From Chitinophagales bacterium (GTDB lineage Bacteria; Bacteroidota; Bacteroidia; Chitinophagales; Chitinophagaceae): DNA of 64,000 bases. Below, one piece after another: positions 42,005 to 50,360 of the stretch (its first letter is position 1; every line of letters begins with the position of its first letter). The position numbers and the translations under genes were made by a program. The notes under the pieces are model-generated. The model searched no databases, was not told where the DNA came from, and was given only the letters and a program-made list of their open reading frames with translations. The stretch is taken from positions 372,001 through 436,000 of the forward strand of contig JACJXP010000001.1 of the NCBI GenBank assembly GCA_020636575.1, written 5' to 3'.

Positions 42005-42967
42005 ATGGCAGACTACCACATCAAACATATTACCAGGTATACATACGCCTCTACAGTTATTGATTGTACCAATCAAATTATGCTTTACCCGATCAGTGAT
42101 AATAAACAAACGGTAAGCAAACATGAGATCAAAATAAGCGGTGAACCCCCCGTTGATGTTTTCCAGGATTACTTTGGAAATAAGATCGGTGTCTTTTCAA
42201 TAGTAAAACCGCATAATAGCCTCACCATAGAATCATTGATGGATGTAACTATTACAGAATCAGAAATACCGCAAGACAATGAGCCTGCAGAAGAACAATG
42301 GAAGCAGCTTTACCAAAGTGATGAGGTTATTCCATACATGGATTTTTTGCAGGTTGAATCATTTATTGCAGAGGAAGAAATAGATGAAATTCTTACCTCA
42401 ATTGTCGATAAGGAAAAAACTCCTTTTCAAAATGCACAAGCCCTTTCGGAATATATTTATAAGAATTTTGAATACAAAAAAGGAGTTACCAGCATTGAAA
42501 CAAAGGTTGATGAAATTCTAAAATTAAAAGCAGGAGTATGCCAGGATTTTGCACACCTGATGCTACTCATGCTACGCATCATCAGGATACCCGCCCGTTA
42601 TGTAAGCGGCTATATCTGTCCTAAAAATCATGAATTGCGTGGAGAAGGCGCTACGCATGCCTGGGTAGAGGCTTTTTTACCCTTTTACGGATGGCTGGGA
42701 TTAGACCCGACCAATAATTGTATTGTCAGCGATCGTCATGTAAGGCTTGCCGTGGGTAGAAATTTTTCTGATTGCACTCCTGTTAAAGGAACCTATAAAG
42801 GTTCGTCTGAGCATACATTAGAAGTATCCGTAAGCATTGATAATGGTCATGTGAGGACACAGGAAGAAAAAGAAACTGTTCCTGTATTCAGCTATACTTC
42901 AAAAAATCCGGGTATCAGTAATAATTCTTATCGTCGTTATCTTGAAATGCAACAACAGCAGCAATGA
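42005..42967 (+). CDS. Transglutaminase-like cysteine peptidase
   Basis: 320 residues. An N-terminal bacterial transglutaminase-like beta domain (about 1-100) precedes the papain-like core with Cys in KAGVCQDFAHLMLLMLR, His in GATHAWVEAFLP and Asp in WLGLDPTNN. There is no signal peptide. Third member of the ATP-grasp/alpha-E/transglutaminase set; the predicted job is cleaving or ligating the peptide-like product made by the ATP-grasp enzyme. Confidence 0.93.
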   Translation: MADYHIKHITRYTYASTVIDCTNQIMLYPISDNKQTVSKHEIKISGEPPVDVFQDYFGNKIGVFSIVKPHNSLTIESLMDVTITESEIPQDNEPAEEQWKQLYQSDEVIPYMDFLQVESFIAEEEIDEILTSIVDKEKTPFQNAQALSEYIYKNFEYKKGVTSIETKVDEILKLKAGVCQDFAHLMLLMLRIIRIPARYVSGYICPKNHELRGEGATHAWVEAFLPFYGWLGLDPTNNCIVSDRHVRLAVGRNFSDCTPVKGTYKGSSEHTLEVSVSIDNGHVRTQEEKETVPVFSYTSKNPGISNNSYRRYLEMQQQQQ

Positions 42968-42994
42968 TTCTGCATTGAGTTCCCGTTAACAAAG

Positions 42995-44212
42995 CTATAG
43001 ATAGCTCAACCAGGGCTTTGTTCTCACATTCGCAGTTTTGTATTTATCATACCATTTACATACAGGAAATAATATTACAACCACGAAAATCCAAACAGCC
43101 CATACACCTGGCAATCCAAATCCTAATCCTCCGGGCTTGAAGAAAAAAGGAACTCCTTCTGTAATTATATCGTCATTACCAAACCCCTGTACATAAAAGG
43201 TGATCACTACAAGAGTGTGTATGATAAAGAAATGCAGAATATAATAAAGCATAGGCACCCTCCCATAAATATTCAGTATTCCGGTAAACCTGTTTTGCAC
43301 TTTTTCAATTAACCCAAGAAATAATATGCCGGGTCCCAGCGTCATTGCAAAAAATATAAGAGAAGGGGGATACTTATTTACATTCAGAAACGAAAGAAAA
43401 GTATAAACTGTTCCCCTTGGTTGCTCATGCCAGGGCGCCGGATCCCCGTACATGTTTAAAAGTCGTAATAAAATGAAAAGGAAAATCAGTCCTGTCCCAA
43501 GTTGTATCAATATTTTTCTTCTTTTACCCGGATCAAATGAAGAGCCATAAAATCTACCAAAACAATAACCCAGCAACATTATGCCTAACCACGGCACAAA
43601 TGAATAAATAATAATGATGTAATGACCTTTAAAAATTTGATAAGTAGAAAAATCAGCAAAATATAGCAGATCGGCCCAAAGGCCGCCTTTCAGGCTTTCG
43701 TTAACCACTGAATAATTCAGAATATTATGTCCGGCTACTATAATAATACCCAATGCCAGCATCCACTTATATGGCAATAATACAAGCATGCCCATTATGA
43801 TCATACTAATTCCGATTGCCCAGATCACCTGCATTATTAGCAGGTGATATTGAGGATCAAATGTCCAGCCGAAAGTTATTATCAGCAGTTCTACAACAAC
43901 AAGCCAAAAACCTCTTTTGATCAAAAAAATACTTATCTCCCTTTTCGTTTTCCGTTGACACATAAGATAAATCGACGTCCCGGCAAGAAATACAAAAATG
44001 GGAGCACAAAAATGAGTAATCCACCGGGTAAAAAATAAAGCCGGAAAAGTAGTTTGCATATTCGTTGGATTAAGGGCTGCATCTCCGGCCTTGGTAATAT
44101 CTGTTTTATAAAAAAAATCCCTGACATGGTCCAATGCCATGATCACCATAACAAGGCCTCTCAATACATCAATAGATTGAATACGCTGCCTGGGAACAAT
44201 GGTTGAACTCAT
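42995..44212 (-). CDS. DUF1624/heparan-alpha-glucosaminide N-acetyltransferase-like membrane protein
   Basis: 405 residues with about ten membrane helices. The N-terminus RIQSIDVLRGLVMVIMALDH is the family signature, with the His thought to be acetylated during transmembrane acetyl transfer in HGSNAT. It ends shortly after KWYDKYKTANVR. It is convergent with the transglutaminase gene. The acceptor is unknown; cell-envelope glycan modification is likely. Confidence 0.87.
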   Translation of the reverse strand: MSSTIVPRQRIQSIDVLRGLVMVIMALDHVRDFFYKTDITKAGDAALNPTNMQTTFPALFFTRWITHFCAPIFVFLAGTSIYLMCQRKTKREISIFLIKRGFWLVVVELLIITFGWTFDPQYHLLIMQVIWAIGISMIIMGMLVLLPYKWMLALGIIIVAGHNILNYSVVNESLKGGLWADLLYFADFSTYQIFKGHYIIIIYSFVPWLGIMLLGYCFGRFYGSSFDPGKRRKILIQLGTGLIFLFILLRLLNMYGDPAPWHEQPRGTVYTFLSFLNVNKYPPSLIFFAMTLGPGILFLGLIEKVQNRFTGILNIYGRVPMLYYILHFFIIHTLVVITFYVQGFGNDDIITEGVPFFFKPGGLGFGLPGVWAVWIFVVVILFPVCKWYDKYKTANVRTKPWLSYL

Positions 44213-44320
44213 AAAGAGGGTTTTGATTAACTTATTAATCTAATAATACCCTAATATACTTTTAAATCTTTTACACTTTATCATATTAACGGATTATGAA
44301 TATTTTCGTAAAAAAATGAT

Positions 44321-45097
44321 ATGTATCAAACCCTGCTTAGCAACCTGGAAAATGGCATTTATACAATAACTATAAACAGACCCGATAAACTAAATGCTTT
44401 AAATAAAAATGTATTTACTGACTTAAATGCAGCAATAGACGAGATCGAAAGTAATAATGAAATAAGATCTGTAATTATCACCGGATCCGGAACAAAAGCT
44501 TTTGTAGCCGGAGCTGATATATCAGAATTCAATGCATTGAATAAAGACGAGGCGAAAGCCTTAGCTAAAAGAGGCCAGGACACATTTGCAAGAATTGAAA
44601 ATTGCTCCAAACCAATTGTGGCAGCCGTTAATGGTTTTGCTTTAGGTGGCGGTTGTGAATTGGCCATGGCCTGTCATTTCAGGATAGCATCAGAAAATGC
44701 AAAATTTGGTCAGCCAGAAGTAAATCTTGGGTTAATACCTGGGTATGGGGGCACACAGAGATTAGTACAATTAATAGGAAAAGGAAAAGCAATGGAGTTA
44801 CTGATCAGTGCACATATGATCGATGCCAAAGAAGCCAAAGAACTGGGATTGGTAAATTACGTTACAACAACAGAAACTCTAATAGAGCATACAAAACAGA
44901 TACTCTCCGTCATTAACAGTAAGGCACCTCTGGCAATCGCTTCCTGTATTAAAGCCGCCAATGCCGTTTTTGATGAATCAAAAAATGGATTTACTCTTGA
45001 GATCGAAGAATTTGGAAATTGCTTTGATACTGCCGATATGAAAGAAGGAACTACTGCTTTTATAGAAAAAAGAAAAGCTGTTTTTACAGGCAAATAA
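44321..45097 (+). CDS. Enoyl-CoA hydratase/isomerase family protein
   Basis: 258 residues with crotonase landmarks: oxyanion-hole segments AFVAGADISEF and NGFALGGGCELAMAC, then FGQPEVNLGLIPGYGGTQRL, which carries the catalytic Glu. The second catalytic Glu (Glu144 of rat hydratase) corresponds to GQPEVN and the first to GGGCELA, both present, so hydratase activity is expected. It hydrates 2-enoyl-CoA in fatty-acid beta-oxidation or a related pathway. Confidence 0.92.
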   Translation: MYQTLLSNLENGIYTITINRPDKLNALNKNVFTDLNAAIDEIESNNEIRSVIITGSGTKAFVAGADISEFNALNKDEAKALAKRGQDTFARIENCSKPIVAAVNGFALGGGCELAMACHFRIASENAKFGQPEVNLGLIPGYGGTQRLVQLIGKGKAMELLISAHMIDAKEAKELGLVNYVTTTETLIEHTKQILSVINSKAPLAIASCIKAANAVFDESKNGFTLEIEEFGNCFDTADMKEGTTAFIEKRKAVFTGK

Positions 45098-45123
45098 TCT
45101 CATAACTTTAAAGAAAAAAGCTC

Positions 45124-45438
45124 ATGATCATCACTACAACTGAAACAGTTCCCGGAAAAGAAATTGTAGAAATACTTGGCGTAGCAAGAGGAAGCACTGT
45201 AAGGGCCCGCAATATTGGCCGTGACATTTTTGCCGGCTTAAAAAACATTGTAGGAGGCGAGATACAGGAATACACAAAACTACAGGCACAAGCAAGGGAA
45301 CAGGCGCTTCAACGACTGGCGGAGGATGCTCAAAAGTTAGGAGCCGATGCAGTAGTTTGTGTTCGCATCACTACTTCCATGATCATGCAGGGCGCTTCTG
45401 AGATCATGGCCTACGGCTCTGCTGTTAAATTGCGCTAA
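45124..45438 (+). CDS. YbjQ/DUF74 family protein
   Basis: 104 residues, the whole length of the family: VPGKEIVEILGVARGSTVRA, RDIFAGLKNIVGGEIQEYT, and GADAVVCVRITTSMI. YbjQ-type proteins form pentamers; their function is unknown, with a heavy-metal-binding suggestion in some databases. It is followed after 1 bp by a 44-codon gene for a membrane peptide. Confidence 0.92.
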   Translation: MIITTTETVPGKEIVEILGVARGSTVRARNIGRDIFAGLKNIVGGEIQEYTKLQAQAREQALQRLAEDAQKLGADAVVCVRITTSMIMQGASEIMAYGSAVKLR

Positions 45439-45439
45439 C

Positions 45440-45574
45440 ATGAACTCATTTCCAGAACTGATATTAATGATATACGGAGTCATCGGTATAATAGTATTGG
45501 GAATTCTTGTTTATCTTATTTACAGGAGAATCCAGGACAAGAAGAATGAAGATTTTGAAAAAAGGGATAATTAG
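45440..45574 (+). CDS. 44-residue single-helix membrane protein
   Basis: ATG at 45440, 1 bp after the ybjQ stop, TAG at 45572-45574. One membrane helix (LILMIYGVIGIIVLGILVYL) is followed by a basic and then acidic tail RRIQDKKNEDFEKRDN, giving an inside-positive topology. Its stop overlaps the 3-prime end of the convergent fucosidase gene by 4 bp. I recognise no family; tight spacing with ybjQ suggests joint expression. Confidence 0.6.
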   Translation: MNSFPELILMIYGVIGIIVLGILVYLIYRRIQDKKNEDFEKRDN

Positions 45575-46995
45575 TTCTCCTTTTCTATCAGGTTTTCATC
45601 AATAAGGTAGGCTTCTATTTCGCTTATTGAAGTTGTTTTCTGATTGGTCATTAAGTTTATTTTGACTGCCTCAACCATTGGAAAAGTGAGAATTTTTTTT
45701 CGTCCAATTGTGGTTCCTGTTATTTTTTCTAGTACTTCATTCTTCTCATTCATTAAGTATAGCCTAAAAGATTCACAATGCTGTCCTTCCGTCAAATTTT
45801 CATACAGAACTACACAATTTATTCTCTGAGGCTTATCAAATCTGATAGTCAAAGAGTTTGGAGTTTCGTATAAAAGCCTTTGAAATGTTCGGATGTCTCC
45901 ATCATTTATAACTGTAGAGTTCTTTACTTTCTGGGGCAAAACCCAATATCCTTTTCCTTTTAATGCCAGGTTCTCCCCAAAGCTTTCCTCCTTTATTCTC
46001 TTAAACCCAATTAATGCTGCCGAATCATTTTCATGAATTAGTCCTCTTCTGTCTGGAGGAACATTTAGAAGTAAATTGGCTCCCCTGCCCACACTTTTCA
46101 GGTATAATTCAAACAGTTTTTCTGGTGTTTTTACCTTGTCATCTTCTTCTTTGTGATAAAACCAGCCTGGCCTGATACTTACATCACATTCCGCAGGGAT
46201 CCAGGCTTTGCCAAATTTATTGCCGGTATTCAAAGTATCAGTTGAGGGAGCCCCTATGCCCGCCGTAAAACCGGCTGTATCCAGGTAATTCCAGTTGGTT
46301 GTGCCTGCAATTCCTCTCTCATTACCAACCCAGCGAATATTTGGTCCCACATCACTGAACACAACCGTTTCAGGTGAAAGCTTCTTCACAGTTTCCCTGA
46401 AAAGAGCCCAGTCATATACCTGCTTTTTGCCGTTTGGCCCTTCGCCATTTGCGCCATCCCACCATAACTCCCAAATAGGGCCATAGTTTTGAAAGATCTC
46501 TTTCATCATGTTTACAAACACCTGATTATAGGCCGGTGTGCCATAAGCCGGATGATTTCTGTCCCAGGGAGAAATATATACGCCAAACTTTAACCCATAT
46601 TCTTTACAGGCTTGAGATAATTCTTTTAGCACATCCCCTTTGCCATTTTTCCATTTGCTTTCTCTGACTGTATGCGTAGAATATTTACTGGGCCATAAAC
46701 AAAACCCGTCATGGTGTTTTGCCGTAATGATGATGCCGGTAGCACCTGCCTGCTTAGCAATCCAGGCCCATTGTCGACAATCCAGGTCTGTAGGGTTAAA
46801 TATATCTTCCGGTTCATCTCCATGTCCCCATTCTTTATCAGTAAATGTGTTGGGGCCAAAATGAGTAAAGAGATAAAACTCCTGGTCATGCCATTTCAGT
46901 TGTTGCTTTGTTGGTTTAGGCAACTGAATCTTTTGCTGGGCATGAGTAATGATACACCCATTTATCAATAGCAATAAAAAAAACCAATTCTTCAC
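45571..46995 (-). CDS. Alpha-L-fucosidase (GH29)
   Basis: 474 residues with signal peptide ending ITHAQ. GH29 landmarks: WHDQEFYLFTHFGPNTFTDK, GIIITAKHHDGFCLWPSKYS, VYISPWDRNHPAYG, and the nucleophile region WELWWDGANG. The last 130 residues form a discoidin/F5-8-type carbohydrate-binding domain. The start codon is GTG at 46995, 3 bp after the stop of the upstream phosphodiesterase gene. It releases fucose from glycans in the periplasm or at the cell surface. Confidence 0.9.
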   Translation of the reverse strand: MKNWFFLLLLINGCIITHAQQKIQLPKPTKQQLKWHDQEFYLFTHFGPNTFTDKEWGHGDEPEDIFNPTDLDCRQWAWIAKQAGATGIIITAKHHDGFCLWPSKYSTHTVRESKWKNGKGDVLKELSQACKEYGLKFGVYISPWDRNHPAYGTPAYNQVFVNMMKEIFQNYGPIWELWWDGANGEGPNGKKQVYDWALFRETVKKLSPETVVFSDVGPNIRWVGNERGIAGTTNWNYLDTAGFTAGIGAPSTDTLNTGNKFGKAWIPAECDVSIRPGWFYHKEEDDKVKTPEKLFELYLKSVGRGANLLLNVPPDRRGLIHENDSAALIGFKRIKEESFGENLALKGKGYWVLPQKVKNSTVINDGDIRTFQRLLYETPNSLTIRFDKPQRINCVVLYENLTEGQHCESFRLYLMNEKNEVLEKITGTTIGRKKILTFPMVEAVKINLMTNQKTTSISEIEAYLIDENLIEKEN

Positions 46996-46998
46996 TAC

Positions 46999-48093
46999 TT
47001 ATTTTTTCATTTTCAAAACATGTAATACAGGATCTGCAACGGGGTGATCAGCTTTAAACGTAAAACCTATTAAATTAGCTATGGTTTGGGCAAACTGTTT
47101 TTGCCATAGCTGAACTTCTGTTTTTTCTTCCCCTCTTGCCGGAGAATCGGGGCCTAGTACGGCCAACCATATTTGATCTGCTCCTTCTATATTACTACCA
47201 TGGCTTGTCCATTCCTTTTTTATTTTATCACCTCTTCCATGATCTGTTGTGATAAAAAGTGTGGTTTTGTTCCGGTATCTGGGGTTTGATTGAACAAAAT
47301 CCCATATCTCCCTGATCCAGGCATCTACCTGGTGAGCAGCATCAAGGTATGATCCATATTTTCCGGCATGTGCCCATTCATCTGTTTCTCCGTAAGAGAT
47401 ATACAGTACTCTTGGCTTTCTTTTCTTCAGCCATTCCATGGCTGCATAATGTGTAAATACATCCAGGCATTCACCCTCATGCCAGGGTTTATAAGAATCC
47501 TTCAGCATTTGGTTCAGCAATTTTTCATTGGCTGTTGGCTTTGATCCACCTGTTTCATCAAATGCATTGATGACAGGAATACCGCTTCTCCCTTCATTAA
47601 GTATTCGGTCAAAAGCATTCCAGGCAGCAAAAGCAGCAACTTTTCCTTTCAGCTTTTTCTGTTTGTTTAAAAACTCAAGCACATTAGTATGCGGATTGGG
47701 AGGATAACCATTGCTGTTGATAGCTGTATCTGAGTAACCGGTCATGATCTCGCTGTATCCGGGATAGCTAAACCAATATGGGTTTGCATTATTTACTTTG
47801 TTGGCATAATTCCGGTTCCCCATTATTGTCCCTTCTTTTTCAATCGTACTCCAGAAAAAAGGCATCAGTTTCTTTCGTCTTTCCAACACATCCGGATCCC
47901 AGAATTTTTGATACAGGTAGTCACTATCATCTTCATTAAATTTTCCATTATTGGCTATGGCTGAGTCCATACCACCAAATAATTCCTGCCAGCGGAATCC
48001 ATCTGTTGTGATTATTATAATATTTTGTGTTTGCGACCTTGAAACAAAGGAAAATCCCAGCAAGAAAACTGAAAAAAGCTTAAAAATCTTCAT
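46999..48093 (-). CDS. Alkaline phosphatase-superfamily phosphodiesterase/sulfatase-like protein
   Basis: 364 residues with signal peptide ending in SFVSRSQ. The nucleophile region is IIIITTDGFRWQELFGG (Thr/Asp before a metal) and a second metal site is FITTDHGRGDK. The SYGETDEWAHAGKYG segment is also typical of this superfamily. It lacks a formylglycine CxPxR motif, so it is more likely a phosphodiesterase or phosphatase than a sulfatase. It is co-transcribed with the fucosidase. Confidence 0.83.
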   Translation of the reverse strand: MKIFKLFSVFLLGFSFVSRSQTQNIIIITTDGFRWQELFGGMDSAIANNGKFNEDDSDYLYQKFWDPDVLERRKKLMPFFWSTIEKEGTIMGNRNYANKVNNANPYWFSYPGYSEIMTGYSDTAINSNGYPPNPHTNVLEFLNKQKKLKGKVAAFAAWNAFDRILNEGRSGIPVINAFDETGGSKPTANEKLLNQMLKDSYKPWHEGECLDVFTHYAAMEWLKKRKPRVLYISYGETDEWAHAGKYGSYLDAAHQVDAWIREIWDFVQSNPRYRNKTTLFITTDHGRGDKIKKEWTSHGSNIEGADQIWLAVLGPDSPARGEEKTEVQLWQKQFAQTIANLIGFTFKADHPVADPVLHVLKMKK

Positions 48094-48198
48094 AAGGCAA
48101 TTTAATAAGAATTTTTAACCCTAATCTCCCGGATCAAAATCAACTTTTCTTTTTCCTGTTTCAGCTACCTTTGCGGCGTTCATTCAAAAAATTATAAC

Positions 48199-49596
48199 AT
48201 GGAATACCGTATTGAAAAAGATACTATGGGTGAAGTAAAAGTGCCTGCAGATGCATGGTACGGTGCTCAAACCCAGCGCAGCATTGATAATTTTAAGATC
48301 GCACAGGATATTAATAAAATGCCGAAAGAGATCATCCAGGCATTTGCCTACCTGAAAAAAGCAGCAGCTATTACCAACCAGGAAGCAGGAGTGTTACCCA
48401 AGAATAAAGCAGCTCTTATCGGCCGGGTTTGTGATGAAATATTGAAAGGGAAACTGAACGATGCTTTCCCGCTGGTAGTATGGCAAACAGGCAGCGGCAC
48501 CCAAAGCAATATGAATGTGAACGAGGTGATAGCTTACAGAGGCCATGTATTAAAAGGAGGGCAACTTACAGATAAACAAAAATTCCTTCATCCTAATGAT
48601 GATGTAAATAAGTCACAATCATCAAACGATACATTTCCTACAGCGATGCATATTGCAGCATACAAAATGCTGATGGAAACAACCATTCCCGGTATTCAAA
48701 AATTAAGGGATACACTGGCCAAAAAAAGTAAGCAATACATGAAGGTGGTAAAGATCGGTCGTACCCATTTTATGGATGCCACTCCCCTAACCGTCGGACA
48801 GGAATTCAGCGGATATGTGTCGCAACTGGATCATGGCCTAAAAGCTATTAAAAATACACTACCGCATTTAAGTGAATTAGCATTAGGTGGTACTGCTGTC
48901 GGCACTGGCATAAATACACCTCCTGATTATGCGGCGAAAGTGGCAAAGCACATTGCTAAACTTACCGGCCTGCCTTTCAAAACAGCAGATAACAAGTTTG
49001 AAGCATTAGCTGCCCATGATGCGGTTGTGGAAGCACACGGTGCTTTAAAAACTGTAGCTGTAAGCCTGATGAAGATTGCGAATGACATTCGCATGCTTTC
49101 CAGCGGGCCCAGAAGTGGTATCGGAGAAATTTATATCCCTGATAATGAGCCCGGCTCATCCATTATGCCCGGGAAAGTGAATCCTACACAGTGTGAGGCT
49201 TTAACCATGATTGCTGCACAGGTAATGGGAAATGATGTAGCCATTAATATTGGTGGCGCTACTGGTCACTTTGAACTGAACGTATTCAAGCCTGTGATGA
49301 TCTATAATTTTCTCCATAGTGCAAGGCTGATAGGCGAAGGTTGTGTTTCATTCAATGATAAATGTGCGGTTGGCATAAAACCAATTGAAGCAAACATTAA
49401 AAAGCATGTAGATAACAGCCTGATGTTGGTCACTGCACTGAACACAAAGATCGGTTATTACAAGGCAGCTGAAATTGCACAAAAAGCACATAAGGAAGGA
49501 ACTACTTTAAAAGAAATGGCTATTAAATTAGGTTACGTTTCAGCTGATGAGTTTGACCAATGGGTAAGACCGGAGAAAATGGTTGGAAAAATTTAA
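48199..49596 (+). CDS. fumC: Class II fumarate hydratase
   Basis: 465 residues. It starts with EKDTMGEVKVPADAWYGAQT and has the signature GSSIMPGKVNPTQCEA with the catalytic Ser loop, plus RTHFMDATPLTVGQEFSGY. FumC interconverts fumarate and malate in the TCA cycle. The length equals the family norm and the sequence is intact. Confidence 0.96.
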   Translation: MEYRIEKDTMGEVKVPADAWYGAQTQRSIDNFKIAQDINKMPKEIIQAFAYLKKAAAITNQEAGVLPKNKAALIGRVCDEILKGKLNDAFPLVVWQTGSGTQSNMNVNEVIAYRGHVLKGGQLTDKQKFLHPNDDVNKSQSSNDTFPTAMHIAAYKMLMETTIPGIQKLRDTLAKKSKQYMKVVKIGRTHFMDATPLTVGQEFSGYVSQLDHGLKAIKNTLPHLSELALGGTAVGTGINTPPDYAAKVAKHIAKLTGLPFKTADNKFEALAAHDAVVEAHGALKTVAVSLMKIANDIRMLSSGPRSGIGEIYIPDNEPGSSIMPGKVNPTQCEALTMIAAQVMGNDVAINIGGATGHFELNVFKPVMIYNFLHSARLIGEGCVSFNDKCAVGIKPIEANIKKHVDNSLMLVTALNTKIGYYKAAEIAQKAHKEGTTLKEMAIKLGYVSADEFDQWVRPEKMVGKI

Positions 49597-49760
49597 ATGA
49601 CCAAATCGTATAATTACGAATAATAAGAAACCATTAATTATCAATAAAAAGTATTTTAACTGATAATTTTTACCCCGGAAAACTTGTAACTAAACAAATT
49701 TTGTTTTTACCTTAACAGTGGAATTCGGTTATACCCATATAAAAACTCAAATCCACCCGT

Positions 49761-49988
49761 ATGAAAAATGAAACTCAACATTCTCTTTTTAATCTTGTGA
49801 GCACACTCCGTATCGTAAAAGAAGAAATTCCGGTAAATGTAAAACAGGAAAGATCTCCTTACCTAAAGGCTGTTCTTTCAGGCACTTCCCGAAACGATTA
49901 TTCACACTCGGTAAAAGAATCACAAAATCCCGATAGGGATGCTGCACTCCGGTATATTCGTGACAGTAAAATGATCCAAAAAAAATAG
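49761..49988 (+). CDS. Hypothetical small protein
   Basis: 75 residues, charged, without membrane segments or signal peptide: QHSLFNLVSTLRIVKEEIPV then SHSVKESQNPDRDAALRYIR. I recognise no family. It is flanked by an upstream AT-rich promoter-like region and a good terminator 19 bp after its stop, which supports a real, independently transcribed gene. Confidence 0.5.
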   Translation: MKNETQHSLFNLVSTLRIVKEEIPVNVKQERSPYLKAVLSGTSRNDYSHSVKESQNPDRDAALRYIRDSKMIQKK

Positions 49989-50004
49989 TTGTAATAACAC
50001 TAAC

Positions 50005-50033
50005 AAAAAAGGCCCCTTTGCGGGGCTTTTTTT
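50005..50033 (+). terminator. Rho-independent terminator
   Basis: Stem GCCCC / GGGGC with loop TTTGC, A-run upstream and seven T downstream. It ends the small hypothetical gene. Confidence 0.88.
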
Positions 50034-50360
50034 ATGCAAAATAATTTTACCCTTATTCTCTCAGATTTGCTGGACAATAGTCCATTAATTACCAGGAACA
50101 TGTATAAATAAAATGAGTCCTATTTAAGACAAATTCTCTTATAATATCCAGCAAACAAATCATTACCCTTTCACAAATTTATAAGCCGTTGTAAGTTATG
50201 CTATTAGAAATAGCATCTTTTTTAATTGAAATTCATGGCAAGTATTTTCCCTATGAAACTTTACTGAAAATTGATTGTAAGTCACTATTGTTTTCGATCA
50301 TCCATTAATCTAATTTTAAAACATAAAGTCTGAACCTGTGAAGAACGAAAACCTTATTCT
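50034..50360. other. Intergenic region with second terminator-like hairpin, possible small RNA
   Basis: No plausible gene in 327 bp. At 50198-50224 there is an 8-bp stem ATGCTATT / AATAGCAT with a 3-nt loop followed by CTTTTTTAA, a rho-independent terminator with no coding region in front of it. A short transcript between about 50041 and 50224 could end here. The remainder is AT-rich and may hold the promoter of the gene at 50361. Confidence 0.35.

Noticed and set aside
42988..43022. AACAAAGC / GCTTTGTT hairpin as terminator for the transglutaminase gene
   Set aside because: The stem has a 19-nt loop, no GC core and no clean T-run, and overlaps the coding end of the convergent gene.
46640..46971. 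Plus-strand open frames within the fucosidase gene
   Set aside because: Shadows of a well-supported GH29 gene on the other strand.
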